Shown here: positions 39,780 through 52,074 of the stretch, piece after piece
Layout of the letters: every line of letters starts with the position of its first letter
Position numbering within the stretch: the stretch's first letter is position 1
Assembly (NCBI GenBank): GCA_030765045.1
Contig: CM060963.1
Location: 71,226,617-71,290,616, forward strand
Source of the DNA: Tenodera sinensis
Lineage: Eukaryota > Arthropoda > Insecta > Mantodea > Mantidae
Length of the DNA stretch: 64,000 nucleotides
Reading direction: 5' to 3'
Notes under the pieces: generated by a model
What the model saw: only the letters and a program-made list of their open reading frames with translations
Databases searched by the model: none
Told to the model about the DNA's origin: nothing
Program-made: the position numbers and the translations under genes

Positions 39780-42700
39780 TTCAAACTTACAGTATGCAAA
39801 GCATGGGGGATATTATGGTGGTTAAATCAGATAAAATAGGTGATGTATAAAATGCAGCAGTGTATATTGCAAGCTATCAAAGCTATCACCAAAGCCCATA
39901 CTTAAAGTAAACTAGAAATTAATAAGTAATATTAATAATAATTGCAATACTAGTCAGTTTTCCTCATGAAGAATTAATGCATAGGGTGGAATATGACTCA
40001 TTTTCTACCATTGAACAGAGGAGAGTAGGGCTTTACATGCTTGCTGCTGCAGCCTTCACTATGATGCAGGAAGAGAGAGGTGAGGTGCAGAATGCAGGAA
40101 TAAGTGTGCCAAGGCTTCGGAATCCTGTTGTCGCTGTACTGACACGAGTATCTCGGAAATGTGCTGTATGAAATATGACTGACTACATAGTAAAAGCACA
40201 TGGAATTGAAAGCAAGAAAGAAAGTGTTTTTAAATGCAATTGTTATGATCCTCAACAGCTGTATTAATATTATTTATTTCATAGTGTACAGTGTACCAAG
40301 ACAGTTGCTATTTCTAATTCTTTGAAATGGATGAACAGCATGTAAAACAACAAAACGACCATTCTCCTAGTTAAAATATGAGCATAAATGAGTGATAGTA
40401 AAACAGGGAAGGCCTACTCCAGCTCTTCTGCACTTGCAGTGTGAGAAGAAGCAAAAGAAATAAGAATACTTACAATAGGTATTTTAATATAAACGATAAT
40501 GATAAGTATGTGTGACTGATTGATTCATGCGAATAAAATAAACTTTATTGCTGGCCATGCTTTATTGTTGTCTGCAACTGAGAAAATGTCCTGGAATACG
40601 ATGAGTTTCACAAATTTAGCATATTTAATCCCAGCTTTGGATAAACATAAGAGATCAACAACACATATAAAATCTTTTACATCTTTCAAAACCTACGACA
40701 CACAATTGACAGACCATTCATTGAACTATCAGAAAAAAATGTTTGACCATTTGCGTAGTGAAAAGATTAAAGAAAAATAGAAATGTATTGCATAAATTGA
40801 TTGATGTGATTCCTATACTTACCCAGTCTGTGAATTTTATTAAGGAAACCAGACAATTCTTTGTTTCTCTTGATGGTCTACCTGCTTTTTTCTCTTGATA
40901 GTCTACCTGCTTTTTTCTCACATTCCACTTCACATACATTTCAGATTACAAGTTGCATATCTGAAGATTGCAATTTATTATCCTTCCATGTGGTGTAGTA
41001 CAAATTATAATGTATACTGTATTCATACTATATTTTATCAATATTTGACCTATCTAGTAAGATAATGCTTATAAAAGCCATGTACATTTAAGCTAAATGA
41101 AGCTAAACTTGGGAATGAAGGAAAAATAAAGTTTAAAAAAATAAATACAAGCATATGAGCACAAAAATATAGCATAGGCCCCGCACAACTAATGGTTGTT
41201 CTACCAGGGCACGTGCCTAATGGAAGGTTAATCAACAACCCCTTATAGTCCAGATCTGGTAGGTCTAGTGATAGCCCAAGTCACAATCCCAGCACATGTC
41301 ACTGATAAAATGGTTGACATAAAGTATTCAGTAAAATAATAACATTAATAATAATAAATTTTCATATGATTTCATGGGTGATGGAATGAATGATTTTCTT
41401 TTCAGAAACCAGTACCTATGTTAATGTTGCAAGTTAAACATCAGAAGTCAGTGTCTTGGTAGTTCATTGCTTACAGGAAACCACTGATAGTGTAGTACAT
41501 CATTCCACTAACTGTGAGATATCTATCACATATACTTTTTAAGCTGCTTTTTTTTATTCAAAGGATATCATTTTAGAAGTAATTTCTATAAGATATTTAA
41601 ATATACTTATATCAAAATATTAATGAAAACCTTAACTGAAAATGATACCTAGCTTGTTTTCAGTTTTTTCCACTTGGGTGGCATGTTAGGAAGATTAAAA
41701 ATTCTGGTTTTCTGGACCCGGAGGAAGACTCCAAGGGATTGCCAGATAAATTCTAATGGTCTATTCTCTAAAAGTCTCATTGAATAAAATATTAATTTTA
41801 TAAGTGTATGACCGTGCAACTGCCAAAATCGCCCATTGATCAGGTAAGTGTTTTATAGTAATTGTGTTATTTCTATTAATATGATGAAACTGGAGGTATT
41901 AAAAAGGGTTTCTTATGAGTCAATCCATGTGAGTTTTCATGAGTTATGAATTGTACACAATTTATGGATAATTCATGTCTACGGCCTCTCATGCAGCCAA
42001 GTCAGGTTAAACCTTTCTCTACTGATTCTTCCTACCCTGAGATATGCCCTCCAGCACATGACCACCCCTGTTAGTGGAAGGTTCTGATAATACATTGAAT
42101 GTGCGTATAGTTCTAGTACATTTAAATAAATTTTAGTACATTATACACAGAGGTACACATAAGAGGAAGTATGGATGTTTAGAAGGTCTGAAAAGATCTA
42201 AGTCATAAAATAAGAGGACTATTGATACCTTGCTTTACCATTATATATAATTTTATGATACTTTCCCCATCCCATTTATTAACATCTGATACTTCAATAT
42301 TTGTGGAGTCGATTGTAACACTGCATCACTTACACCGTAATTATGAAGGGCTATTTCTGAAGCTCATCTTGCTTTAATCTTGCCTTAACTTAACATTTCT
42401 CAAACACTCTTTGGTTCTGATTTTCATACTTCTTTTGGATTTTCCTAGGTATAAAAGACTTTTTATAGTCCATGCACTTAATTTTCTGTTGTGCAGATCT
42501 ATGTCTGGTGGAACTTCAATACAGTAATAATGATTGGATTGAAAGTGAAATTGGTAAACAGGGGTAATTGTAAAACCTTATAATTATGTTTGTTCACTAA
42601 TTATTAATTATGTTAAAATTTTTCTGTTTGCGCAAGCAATTCTATTATACCTTGTGTTTTTGACTATTGTATTACCTCATTGTTTAAAATTGGTGCAGCC

Positions 42701-43172
42701 AATATTTCTGTATTGAAACCAAATGGTGAAAAAATATGATATGATAAATTCCTTTACACATTAACTAATTACATCATTTAAACTAGGTACATATATCAAG
42801 ATGACGTTTTTATTAATCTCATTTAAAAGGTACATGCACAGACCTATCATTCTTTGAAAATAAGAAAGGTACCATATTAGGTATTCTTGTTCATTTTGAG
42901 TACTTCCATACAACAAATTAAACCTGTAGCCTTATGGAAATTTTTTATTTGGGTAGCCCATAGTTATGGCTTGGTTATTTAACCTTGAAATGCATTCTAC
43001 AAAATTAATTTTTCATTATATTTATTTCTTACATTAATCTATATATTATCCTTCCATTATATGCTTCTGTATTAAAATCAGTGCCATGTACACAGCAGCC
43101 TTTTCATTAAAAAACCTAATTTTTTTGTTTCAATATGGTCAATGAGCTTTGTATTAATTGCAAAGTACTTAC
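39780..43172. other. Peptidase intron, unassigned
   Basis: AT-rich intron sequence. I recognise no exon, LTR or transposase. Short similar TCTCTTGA.AGTCTACCTGCTTTTTTCTC units repeat in tandem at 40875-40920. Confidence 0.4.
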
Positions 43173-43303
43173 AGTAGCATTCAGTTCTGGAATTTTATAA
43201 CTGCTGTATTGTTCTACAAAACATTGTGCCCTCTCACTAAAAGCTGTTGCTGTAGTATCAGTCCACCAGTTGCTGGCAGTACCCATCTCATCATAGAGCC
43301 GAC
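43173..43303 (-). CDS. M13 metallopeptidase, exon after the zinc site
   Basis: 131 bp between TATTTCAG and GTAAGT. With the G carried over from the previous exon it reads GRLYDEMGTASNWWTDTTA..., the conserved G-R-x-Y-D...W-W block. AQCFVEQYSSYKIPELNAT follows, including a conserved Cys and an N-glycosylation sequon (NAT). It ends in phase 0. Confidence 0.93.
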
Positions 43304-44235
43304 CTGAAATATGCACTTTTCTTGTATTTATGGCATTTGCATATTTCTTACACTTGCAATAATTCTGTATGAACTTAGATTACCAGAGGGTTACTATAAG
43401 CACATAAATCCTGATCAAGAATTTATTAATTCAAGAAAGCTCAGTGCTATTCTATGGTACCATTGTACATCTCTGGCACTCTTGTTAACTTTTGGAAAGT
43501 GTTGTATTATTGAAACATGAGCTCAAGTCAAAAAGTTAAGTATTTCTTTGCCACAAATGGAAATTTGGTTGGACCAAGAGTCAAGTTCCTGAGATTAAGT
43601 TTATAATAAGAGTGGCACAGTAAGCTCAATGTAAAAAGTAAACAAACAATTTTTCTCTGTTATTAAAATAACTGCAGGTAATATCTTCTGATAATATCTA
43701 ATGTAGATAATATCTACACTTGAAACATTAAAAATTGTTAGCATTCTACTTTTCTATAAGGAATGGCTCAAGATGACTTATTAACATAGCTTCAGCTCCA
43801 GTGAACTGTTTATGATTAAGAATAACCCACTAGAGAACAAGGGGCATCATAATAGCAATGTGAACAGCTCAAGTCCACAAGTATTTTAATTTGAAATTTT
43901 CATACAGGTTACTCATAGTTCCTTTATAGAACACAGAACACCAAAGGTCTTCAACCTTTTGTGCACTCACTCCCTTTTACAGAGAGACCCAAAAACATTG
44001 AACCACTGCACAGTGTTTTTCTACTGCACAAGGGGAAACACGATAATGCAACTGTTGTACACGAGGTCATGCAATTGACTTGTTTTTCTCTCCTTTAAAA
44101 CTGCAGTGTAGCTGAGGCAATATCGTGTGGTGGAATTATTACCAGTGTGCTTTATTATTTTTTTCTTGTACTTAGTCATAAAGTGCATTATAGCTCAGCA
44201 TTTATTTTCTACTGCACAGAGTGTATTTATGATTC
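43304..44235. other. Peptidase intron, unassigned
   Basis: Nothing recognised except a possible hAT-like end (CAAAGGTCTTCAACCTTTTG at 43951) for which I found no partner. Confidence 0.35.
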
Positions 44236-44239
44236 GTAT

Positions 44240-44580
44240 GTGTTAACTCAGTCAACTTGGCAAGTGAAAGTGTGAGTTGCAGAAAGATTTTCAGGTGATC
44301 TGCGATTTCTACCTCTGGGGTAACTTAAAGCATAAAGTGTACAAGACAAACCCACACACCCTGGAAGAATTAAAACAAAATATCTGCCAGGAAAGCACCA
44401 GCATTTCTCATTGTGAACCACAGCGAGTGATGGATTGTTTCCTAAAGGGGTGTCAAAATGTATGGACAGTGACGGTGGCCAGTTTCAGCATCTCCTTTTA
44501 TAACATTGGTAAGTAAAGCCTTTAAAAGTAGCTTTTAAAATGTTGTATGGTTTTATCTGCGCTGTTCTATGACAGCAGTA
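44240..44580 (+). pseudogene. Tc1-like (IS630 superfamily) transposase C-terminal fossil
   Basis: The frame at 44277-44516 reads DFYLWGNLKHKVYKTNPHTLEELKQNI, then CEPQRVMDCFLKGCQNVW, the C-terminal end of insect IS630/Tc1-type transposases after the catalytic block. The downstream TTTAAAAGTAG...TTGTATGG is shared with the copies at 47440-47711 and 50500-51130. Confidence 0.75.
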
Positions 44581-45010
44581 TTCGGTGCTGAGCGTTAAGG
44601 ATGCATAGAGGCAAAACACAATGCAGCTGGTTCAGAGTCTTTTTGATCACAATTTATAAGTCCAAGTTTTATTTAAATTTACTGTAGGTGTTATGTATAT
44701 TTACACAGGAAATAATCTTGCTGTTCTTTTCTAAACACAGCTTATAGGTGGTTATTTGACTATGAGAAACAAAATGAGAAAGAGCTAGAGCCTCAGAAAT
44801 TGAGTATATTTCTCACATAAAAGAATCATAATGCCTCTATCTATTTTATCATTTCTCTCTCTCTCTATCTTACAAAGCCTTTCATACTTACCTCTCTACA
44901 CTTCTTATCAAACCAATTTGCAAAAACTATCTCCAGGTACCTTAAAATACTGGAAGTTGATGACAGTTTTGTTGAATTCAAATTAAAAGTATAAATCTAC
45001 TTGATTAATA

Positions 45011-45669
45011 TGAGGCATGTTCTTAAAGTGAGTATGATTTAAATGTTTTGCAGCTGCAGCACTGTAGTCGCTGTTTTGAGCATGTCTGATCACTTCCTCC
45101 ATTCATTAGGAAGCCAGACGCAGCTGTGAGTGATCAACACTTCATGTTTTCATGTTGTTAGAGCATTTCAAAGTGTTAAAAATAATCAAACAATCCACCA
45201 ACTGTGGCATTAGATCAGTGATTTAATTTTTGAAAGAGGAATTTTATGCCATACTGTGTGAAGTTTATGGGGAAACATAATGGGTGACAATGCCCTCCCC
45301 CACATAACCAAACAAACTGAAGATCTGATTGCATCACATGGTTGGAAACAATTTAACCACCCTCCCCACAGTCCAGATTTGGCACCAAGTGATTTTCAAC
45401 CATTTCTTCACCTGAAGAATTTCTTGGTGGAAAAATTTCAATGGCAATGATGTTGTAAAACAAGAAGTGCAGACTTGGTTTTCATCACAGGTATCATCAT
45501 TCTTTGATGAAAGCATACAAATACTGGCTTTCCATTACAAAAAATGCCTGAATAATAGTGGTCACTATGTAGAGAAGTAGTATAAGTTGTAAGGTAATAA
45601 ATGATAATAAAGTATTTGGAGAATAATGTTGTTATTTTTAAGTAATTATCAGTTTAAAAATGTGCCTCA
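45011..45669 (+). mobile_element. Internally deleted mariner, 659 bp, with TA duplications
   Basis: TA at 45009-45010 and 45670-45671. Terminal inverted repeats TGAGGCATGTTCTTAAA and TTTAAAAATGTGCCTCA. Inside, 45280-45560 translates in broken frames to the mariner C-terminal half (HNPPHSPDLAPSDF-type, HLKNFL, KCLNN). The N-terminal half is missing. Confidence 0.8.
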
Positions 45670-45799
45670 TAACACAAAACAACACTATTTTCAAGGCAGT
45701 AAATAGTATAGCTGAACTCCTTAAAGTATATTACTACCGAACTACACTAGTGTCCTAAACTTGGATTGAATTCCATATAGCATGTCCTTTTGCTGGCCC

Positions 45800-45905
45800 C
45801 TCATAGCCATGGTTGCTGGAGTGTATGAGTATGTCTTTGGTGCAGAGGGCTACGGGTTTGAGTCCTACCCTGGATGTTTGTGTTTTGTGTATATGTGTAA
45901 AAACA
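45800..45905 (+). mobile_element. tRNA-like SINE fragment
   Basis: TAGCCATGGTTGCTGGAGTG resembles an A box and GGGTTTGAGTCC a B box. The rest does not fold as a tRNA. Confidence 0.35.
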
Positions 45906-46016
45906 GATTCTCCGAAACATGTCCGTTAAAAGTAAGTTGATGATGGAGGCAACCTAGATAAAAAAAGGAAAAACAGAAAATGTGCATAAAAATAAAGCAT
46001 GAAAACAGGGGGGGGG

Positions 46017-46250
46017 AGGCTAGTTTCCTCCATTATTAACTGGATATCTATATAACAAGAAATCAAGAATTGTCAACATGGGAACAGATCTTCAACTGGA
46101 AGAACAAGGCCAAAATATTCAATTTTGATTCTCTACAAGGTGACCCATTGTACAAGTTCCTAGTACCAGCACCAGAACAGTCGACATGAAAAATCAGCTT
46201 CATTACCCAAGAGTAATTTATATCTAGTTAATAATGTAGGAAACTAGCCT
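46017..46250. repeat. Foldback element, short arms
   Basis: AGGCTAGTTTCCTCCATTATTAACTGG (46017-46043) is reverse-complementary to the end at 46224-46250 (CTAGTTAATAATGTAGGAAACTAGCCT). The arm resembles the TTTCCTCCATTATCAACCGG part of the 16719-17055 foldback. Confidence 0.6.
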
Positions 46251-47068
46251 TTGAAGTATGTTGCACAAAATTTAAAAACTGAATGCTGTTTTTTCTTATT
46301 AATCAACTCAATTTCTACTTTTTGTTTTATCTCCAATTAGTTGATAGGTCTATGCAACTAGATGGTTTGCTAAATGTGTTCCCAGGAGGTAGTTAAGTAC
46401 AGTTCTACATCTATGAAAGCATACATCAACTCTTTTCCATATCTGTTAGTTATTAGAGTGCAGAGCATGTACTTAGGCAAAGGAGTACTGGGTTGTGCAG
46501 AAGCAACAGAGGAGCAATAGGTGCTAGTATCGCCACAGAGTACAGTCCATGTATCACATAGATTATAGAAACAGCAGGATAGCCAACTGGGGTGGAGGGT
46601 GTCCCTGTCCCTCTAACTCTCTCTGCCTCTTTCTGCACAGCAACATGCCTTCGTTCATGCTCATGACTCTAGCCCTTCTTTTCTCCCCTTCTTTACCACA
46701 GAACTATAAATGTGTTTTTATACAATCAGGATAATGCATAACAAAGCAAAGCAGGGATGATCAATTAACAAGCCTGTGGATTCAGAGACAAAAGGTACAG
46801 AATTTATTTTTTACCTATGCCTCACATTAATATGTTTATCCCTTTTTATGATAATTTGTTTAAATTGATTATCTCTTCTATAAAAATTGAGAAACATTAG
46901 ATAAAAAGGAAAATAATATGAATACAGATACAAATGTTGCCAAGGTTTCTGCTCCACTACTGATACTTGCTTAAACATTAACACAATAACTTAGAACATT
47001 TCAGAAATGCCCATTGCTCTTAATATAATTTGTTTAACCATTATTAAGATTTCAATCACATAACTTAC

Positions 47069-47136
47069 CAGAGCTATCATATCCATGGGTTATTTCATGA
47101 CCAACAATTGCACCTATTCTGCCATAGTCTAATGCG
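47069..47136 (-). CDS. M13 metallopeptidase, exon with HEITH zinc-binding site
   Basis: 68 bp between GCTTAG and GTAAGT. With flanking bases it reads RALDYGRIGAIVGHEITHGYDSSG. HEITH is the HExxH motif of the peptidase: the two His bind zinc and the Glu activates water. The exon is intact and in phase with both neighbours, so the catalytic centre is preserved. Confidence 0.95.
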
Positions 47137-47439
47137 CTAAGCAAAACAATAAATACAAATATTAATCCAAATACTAAATAAAATTTTACATAAATTATAG
47201 CTATTCAGATGTGAAAATAATATGAGAAACCTGTATTAAGCATATGTACAGTATTCTTACAAAAAATAAGACTTTTAGTTTTATCTCGTGAAATGCACTA
47301 ATAAATTATTATGCACTTAACATAAAAAAGAAATAATTGATTTCTTATATACATATAAAAAATATGGTGCACAGAGTGTACCTATTGCAATATTTATTTT
47401 TTAGTCTGTTTGTATAATTATTTATTTATTTGTGTGTTT

Positions 47440-47711
47440 ACAGTTTTTGTTTGTTTATTTATTGATTTATTGATAGATTGACTTATTTATGCATACTGGG
47501 AAAGCAAAAATCCTCTGAATGGGCTGTGCTGTGTTTGGCCTTTTGGCATCCTCAGCGCTCATTGCCATCTGCACTACCATAGAAAGGTGCAGATGAAACC
47601 TTACAATATTTTTAAAGCTACTTTTAAAGGCTTTACTTACCAATTTTATGAAAAGATGGTGAAACTGTTCACCATTGTTGTCCATACATTTTTGGCAGTT
47701 CTTTAGAAATT
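47440..47711 (-). pseudogene. Tc1-like transposase fossil, 3' part (split by a LINE)
   Basis: On the - strand AACTGCCAAAAATGTATGGAC continues CMDNNGEQFHHLF, the terminal residues of the family, and the shared tail (TTTAAAAGTAGC). It joins the 5' part at 50141-50458, and together they line up with the copy at 44240-44580. Confidence 0.75.
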
Positions 47712-50140
47712 ATCCATTTATGAGTTCTTTATTTCTCCAATTGTAAAAAATTTTACAAGGATCGTCAAATTCTATGTACATACAATACAAGTTATTTACA
47801 TAAATATGAGACTAGTTGAGAATATTGGGAAGTGCAATATACCATATTTTATCAATTTTTGTACTCTTCTACAGAGTAAAATGCCTTTTCTAATAGATAA
47901 GATTTAATATTCTTTTGTTTGATTTTTTCATTTGTTATCTGTTTAATTCTAGATCTTTGCTACTATTTTCTATGCACTTATTATTTAGACCACCTATAAG
48001 TCTATTTCTAAAATAATTTTCTTTTGTTCTAGTGTTATATTTATGGATATTGCTGTTTTTGTTTTGATTATAACTTTTTAATGTGAGTTTAGTACATTCA
48101 TATATATACAAAGAAGGCAACGTTAGAATATTTAGTTTTTTAAACACATTTCTACATGAATCTCTTTTTTCTATTTCTGCAATTAAGTGTACTGCTCTCT
48201 TTTGCAGCCTAAACAGCCTTAGAAGTAATGTTTTATGTGTTGTGCCCCATAATACCACTCCATAGTTTAGGTGCGAGTGAATGAAGGCATAGTATACTTG
48301 CTTGACACTTCTTTTATCTATTCTTTGTGTTATTTGTTTTAGTACATATAAACCTGAATTAATCTTGCTTATGACTTTTCCAGCATGCATATTCCATTTC
48401 AAGTTACTGTCTATTATTAATCCTAGGAAATTTGTTTTATTTACTTGTTGAATTTCTCTGTTTTCTATTTTTATCTTTATATTTGTGTTTGTTTGTTTTT
48501 TGTTACAGAGACTAATTTGCATCCACTCTGTTTTGTTTGCGTTTAATACCATACCTAAATTTTTTAGATGTTGACTGACTTTTTCTAGTAGAGTATTTGC
48601 CCTAATTTGTAGCTCTATTTCTGTTTTTCCTGTAACTACAATCATAGTGTCATCTGCATAACCTATCGCTATTCCCCCAGCTTCTTGAATTATTTTAAAT
48701 AAACTGTTTATGTAGAGTAAGAATAGATACGGTCCTAATTTTGAGCCTTGTGGTACTCCATGTTTTACTTTTTTGAATTGTGATAGAATTTTTGTTAGCT
48801 TTCCACTTACATTGTGTATTATTTCAACGCATTGTTCTCTATTTTGTAAATAAGAGCCAAGCCACTTTGATGGTGTGCCTCTAATTCCATAATTTTCTAA
48901 CTTTGTCATCAATGTTTCTATGTTAACGCAATCAAAGGCTTTAGAAAGATCAAGGAATATTGCGATTACATATTCCCTTCTATTTAGAGCATTTATAATA
49001 ATGTCATTTCCTTTACAAATTGCTTCTATTGTAGACTTTTTCTTTTGAAACCCAAACTGACATTTTGATAAAATTTGAAACCTATTACAGAAACTTTGTA
49101 GCTGTACGAGAAATAATCCCTCTACTATTTTAGAGAAGGTTGAGCATAAAGATATAGGTCTATAATTTTCCATTTCTAGTTTAGAGTTTTTTTTCTTGTA
49201 AATTGGTCTAACTACAACTTGTTTTAAATTATTGGGAAATATTCCCGAGTTGAAAGACTGATAAATTGAGTGAGTTAGTATTTCTGTAATTTCATATTTG
49301 CAGTATTTGATTATCTCATTTGTAAATTCATCCAACCCACTGGATCTTTTGTTTTTTAGTGAATTTATCTGTGCAAGAACTTCATCCTCATAAATTTGCC
49401 TAAGCACCATAGAGTTACATACATTTTTTTCATTTATCGGCACATACTGGATTTGTTTTATTCCTAATTTTGTAACAATGTTTGCATAGTGTTCATTGAA
49501 ATGGTCAGCTATCTTTATAGGGTCTTGTATCACTTGACTGTTAATTTCAATGGACATATTTTTCTGCCATTTTTGTTTGTTTTCCTTATCTATTGAGTTT
49601 ATGATGCTCCATGTAGCTTTAATTTTATTTTCTGCATTTGTTATCTGATGTGTATTATGTAACTTCTGTGCTTCTTTTATTACATTATTTAAGATTTTAT
49701 TATATTTTTCTATATAATCATAAGATTTGTCGTCAAGATTAGGGTGTTTTAAACTATTTAAAAACTGCATACGCTTCTTGGAGATATCTATGCCTTTAGT
49801 GACCCAATTATTACCTTTCGGTGTTTTTAATTTTACTTTACGTAACGGCACGGTTGCATCCAAACATTTTCCTAAGATTATATCTAGGCAATCAAATTTA
49901 TCATTTATTTCATTTTCTTTACGTATATCTGCCCAATTTATTACTTGAAGATGTTGTCTTAACGCTTCTATTGTATTTTTATTTACAAGCCTTTTAATTT
50001 CTGTTATATTATCAGTATTATTTTTTTGTTTACCTAAGGTTTTAGTTTCAATTTGTTGCCCAAAATGATCGCTAATTCCCATTTTTACGATTTTGCTACT
50101 CCAGTTCTCTAGTTTTAAGTTTGTGTACATGTGATCGACG
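47712..50140 (-). mobile_element. 5'-truncated LINE inserted in a Tc1-like fossil
   Basis: The insertion splits the transposase between GTGAGTGATG (plus 50141-50150) and ATGGATAATTTC (plus about 47700-47716). At most ATG could be a target duplication. The 3' end carries AATAAAGAACTCATAA. The 5' endonuclease domain is missing except for its last residues. Confidence 0.8.
47935..50130 (-). CDS. LINE ORF2 remnant: reverse transcriptase, open over 731 codons
   Basis: The frame from 50130 begins near the end of an endonuclease domain (ISDHF) and runs into RT: RPISLCSTFSKIVE, FLDLSKAFDCVN, HGVPQGSKLGPYLFLLYIN and the catalytic YADDT (residue about 490). The thumb region follows (LNANKTEWMQIS, NFLGLIIDSNLKW) and RLQKRAVHLIAE. 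The pattern fits the jockey/CR1 group. It is open to the natural stop, so the copy is young. The missing endonuclease would prevent autonomous movement. Confidence 0.88.
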   Translation of the reverse strand: MYTNLKLENWSSKIVKMGISDHFGQQIETKTLGKQKNNTDNITEIKRLVNKNTIEALRQHLQVINWADIRKENEINDKFDCLDIILGKCLDATVPLRKVKLKTPKGNNWVTKGIDISKKRMQFLNSLKHPNLDDKSYDYIEKYNKILNNVIKEAQKLHNTHQITNAENKIKATWSIINSIDKENKQKWQKNMSIEINSQVIQDPIKIADHFNEHYANIVTKLGIKQIQYVPINEKNVCNSMVLRQIYEDEVLAQINSLKNKRSSGLDEFTNEIIKYCKYEITEILTHSIYQSFNSGIFPNNLKQVVVRPIYKKKNSKLEMENYRPISLCSTFSKIVEGLFLVQLQSFCNRFQILSKCQFGFQKKKSTIEAICKGNDIIINALNRREYVIAIFLDLSKAFDCVNIETLMTKLENYGIRGTPSKWLGSYLQNREQCVEIIHNVSGKLTKILSQFKKVKHGVPQGSKLGPYLFLLYINSLFKIIQEAGGIAIGYADDTMIVVTGKTEIELQIRANTLLEKVSQHLKNLGMVLNANKTEWMQISLCNKKQTNTNIKIKIENREIQQVNKTNFLGLIIDSNLKWNMHAGKVISKINSGLYVLKQITQRIDKRSVKQVYYAFIHSHLNYGVVLWGTTHKTLLLRLFRLQKRAVHLIAEIEKRDSCRNVFKKLNILTLPSLYIYECTKLTLKSYNQNKNSNIHKYNTRTKENYFRNRLIGGLNNKCIENSSKDLELNR

Positions 50141-50458
50141 CATCACTCACCATAGTTCACATTGAGAAATGCTAGCAATTTCCTGACGGGTATTTTGTTT
50201 TAATTCTTCCAAGGTGTATGTGCTTGTCTTGTACACTGTATGTTTTAAGCTACCCCAGAGATAGAAATCACAGGGGGTGAGGTCAAGGGATCGAGGAGGC
50301 CACAAATCTCTACTAATAATTCTGTCCTGAAACACACTTTTAGTTGTTCTTATCGAAAGATTGGCCATATAAGTTGTTGCAGAGTCTTGTTGAAAAAAGG
50401 CTAAATCACGCTTCCTATTTGTTAATTCTCTAAAAAAGAGGGGCAAAATTGTATTCAC
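50141..50458 (-). pseudogene. Tc1-like transposase fossil, 5' part
   Basis: Reads LAFFQQDSATTYMANLS, DRIISRDLWPPRSLDLTPCD, FYLWGSLKHTVYK and TLEELKQNTRQEIASIS. QQDSAT with its Asp and the WPPRSxDLTPCDF block belong to the catalytic D-D-[DE] core of the IS630/Tc1 superfamily. It stops where the LINE begins. Confidence 0.82.
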
Positions 50459-50499
50459 ATATGTACAGGTATCAACTGTTTACTTGAAAAAAAAATTGG

Positions 50500-51130
50500 C
50501 CCTATAACTCAGAACCTAATATTATTCATGAAGTAGCCCTTCAAGAAAAATTTAGTGTATGATGAGCCATTAGTGGAGAAAAGTTTCTCAGAGCTCCAAT
50601 AAGTGATTTCTGTCTCTGGCATAACTTTAAACACAAATTGTACTATACAAACACACACACTCTGGAAGAATTAAAATATTTGCCAGGGAATTGCCAGCAT
50701 TTCTCAATGTGAACTATGACGAGGGCTGGATAGTTTCCTAAAGAGGTGCCACAAATGTATGTATGGACAACAGTGACCAGTTTCAACATCTTTCATAAAG
50801 TTGGTCAGTAAAGTCTTTAAAAGTAGAGAGGTAGAACTGGAACTTAAAAATTCAATGCTACAACTGGGATTTGAACCACAGACCTTCCGCTTACCAGGCG
50901 GCTGCTCTAACCATTGAGCTATTGTGACAAACTGCCAGAATGGCATTAAATTCTCAAACCAGTTCGTATTTCTCCTGGCAAACCACAAAGGCAAACTTTG
51001 TCCACACACGGCTTGTGTGTTTAAAAACACCAACAGTAAGTTTGTTTTCATAAATAAATAATCTTCAAAAGTAGTTTTAAAATGTTGTATGGTTTCATCC
51101 ATGCCTTTCTATGATAGCAGCAGACTGCAA
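50500..51130 (+). pseudogene. Tc1-like transposase fossil interrupted by a SINE
   Basis: Opposite in orientation to the neighbouring copy. It contains HTLEELKY, a CQHFSM-like stretch and TATGGACAACAGTGACC..TTTCAACATCTTTCATAAA, then the family tail after 51075. It has many stops. Confidence 0.65.
50827..51061 (-). mobile_element. tRNA-like SINE with 13-bp target duplication
   Basis: TCTTTAAAAGTAG (50814-50826) recurs as TCTTCAAAAGTAG (51062-51074). On the - strand the tRNA-like core has TAGCTCAATGGTTAGAGCA and GGTTCAAATCC, and the anticodon arm GCCGC-CTGGTAA-GCGG still pairs (GGT, Thr-like). It matches 19865-20065. Confidence 0.75.
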
Positions 51131-52074
51131 CAAGCGCCAAGCATACTGAGCTGCCAGACACTGCATAGCCTGCTCTGAGGTTGTTTTCTCTCCCAGTAAA
51201 TATTGCTAAGCCCTACATAATGGAGCCTATAGGAACTGGCCATGGCCACTTGTTCCAAAGGTATCCATTCATACAAATAGTGATAGAGAAGTTTATCATG
51301 CCAATCATTTGGCTATCAGGGGTTATAACCTCAGAGCACACTGCTTGATGTTTCGCTAGATTTCCTGCATGGTACACAGACACATATGGTAACATCAAAA
51401 CAGCTCCACCTTCAGTAAAAACTGACCTCTTATTGAATCCTACCAAGAGATTCTTGGATTTCAAGGTTTAAAAGTAAAGCCCCCTTAATTATTTGGTTAC
51501 AGTTTACACCAATGGTGCACAAGGACCATTGCATCTTGACCAGCAGACATTGAGGAGTAAATCTTGTTACCTTCTGTCATTAACACCACCTCAATTACAC
51601 TGATCATCCTGCAAACCCCACACACCATCATTTCATTGGTTAAACAAATGACACACCTTGGACTGCCTTCAGCCTGCCAACTTGCTGACTGACTGATTTG
51701 ACCATCAACATAAATAGTTTTCAAACATAAGCTTTGGAGGCAAAGTATCTTTGCAATATAATTTAAAAGTAATTATGAGAGTTAGTACACTTGCAAATAT
51801 TGAAATTATAATCTCTTACTGGTTCAAATAAACATTAATGCATTGCATACAAACAGGAAGCCCACTGATAACTACAGACAGAATATGGAAGTTCATATAC
51901 TAAACCATGCTTACTAACATTATGGGAGCAAATATGTTTACATTGTTGCACTATGTAGAATTCAATGCATGTCACAAAAAAATTAATATCTCATAATATT
52001 TTGATAGAATCTTTGTACTTTATGAAAATCATAATATTTCTTTATCTTTTGAGGAGTTATATTTTCTGCTTTTT
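51131..52074. other. Peptidase intron, unassigned
   Basis: No exon or known repeat recognised. Confidence 0.35.

Noticed and set aside
39977..40171. 64-codon + strand frame (AAAAFTMMQEERGEV)
   Set aside because: Short, with no homology that I can name and no splice sites or neighbours to support an exon.
43951..44220. Possible hAT MITE starting CAAAGGTCTTCAACC
   Set aside because: No matching inverted end or 8-bp duplication found.
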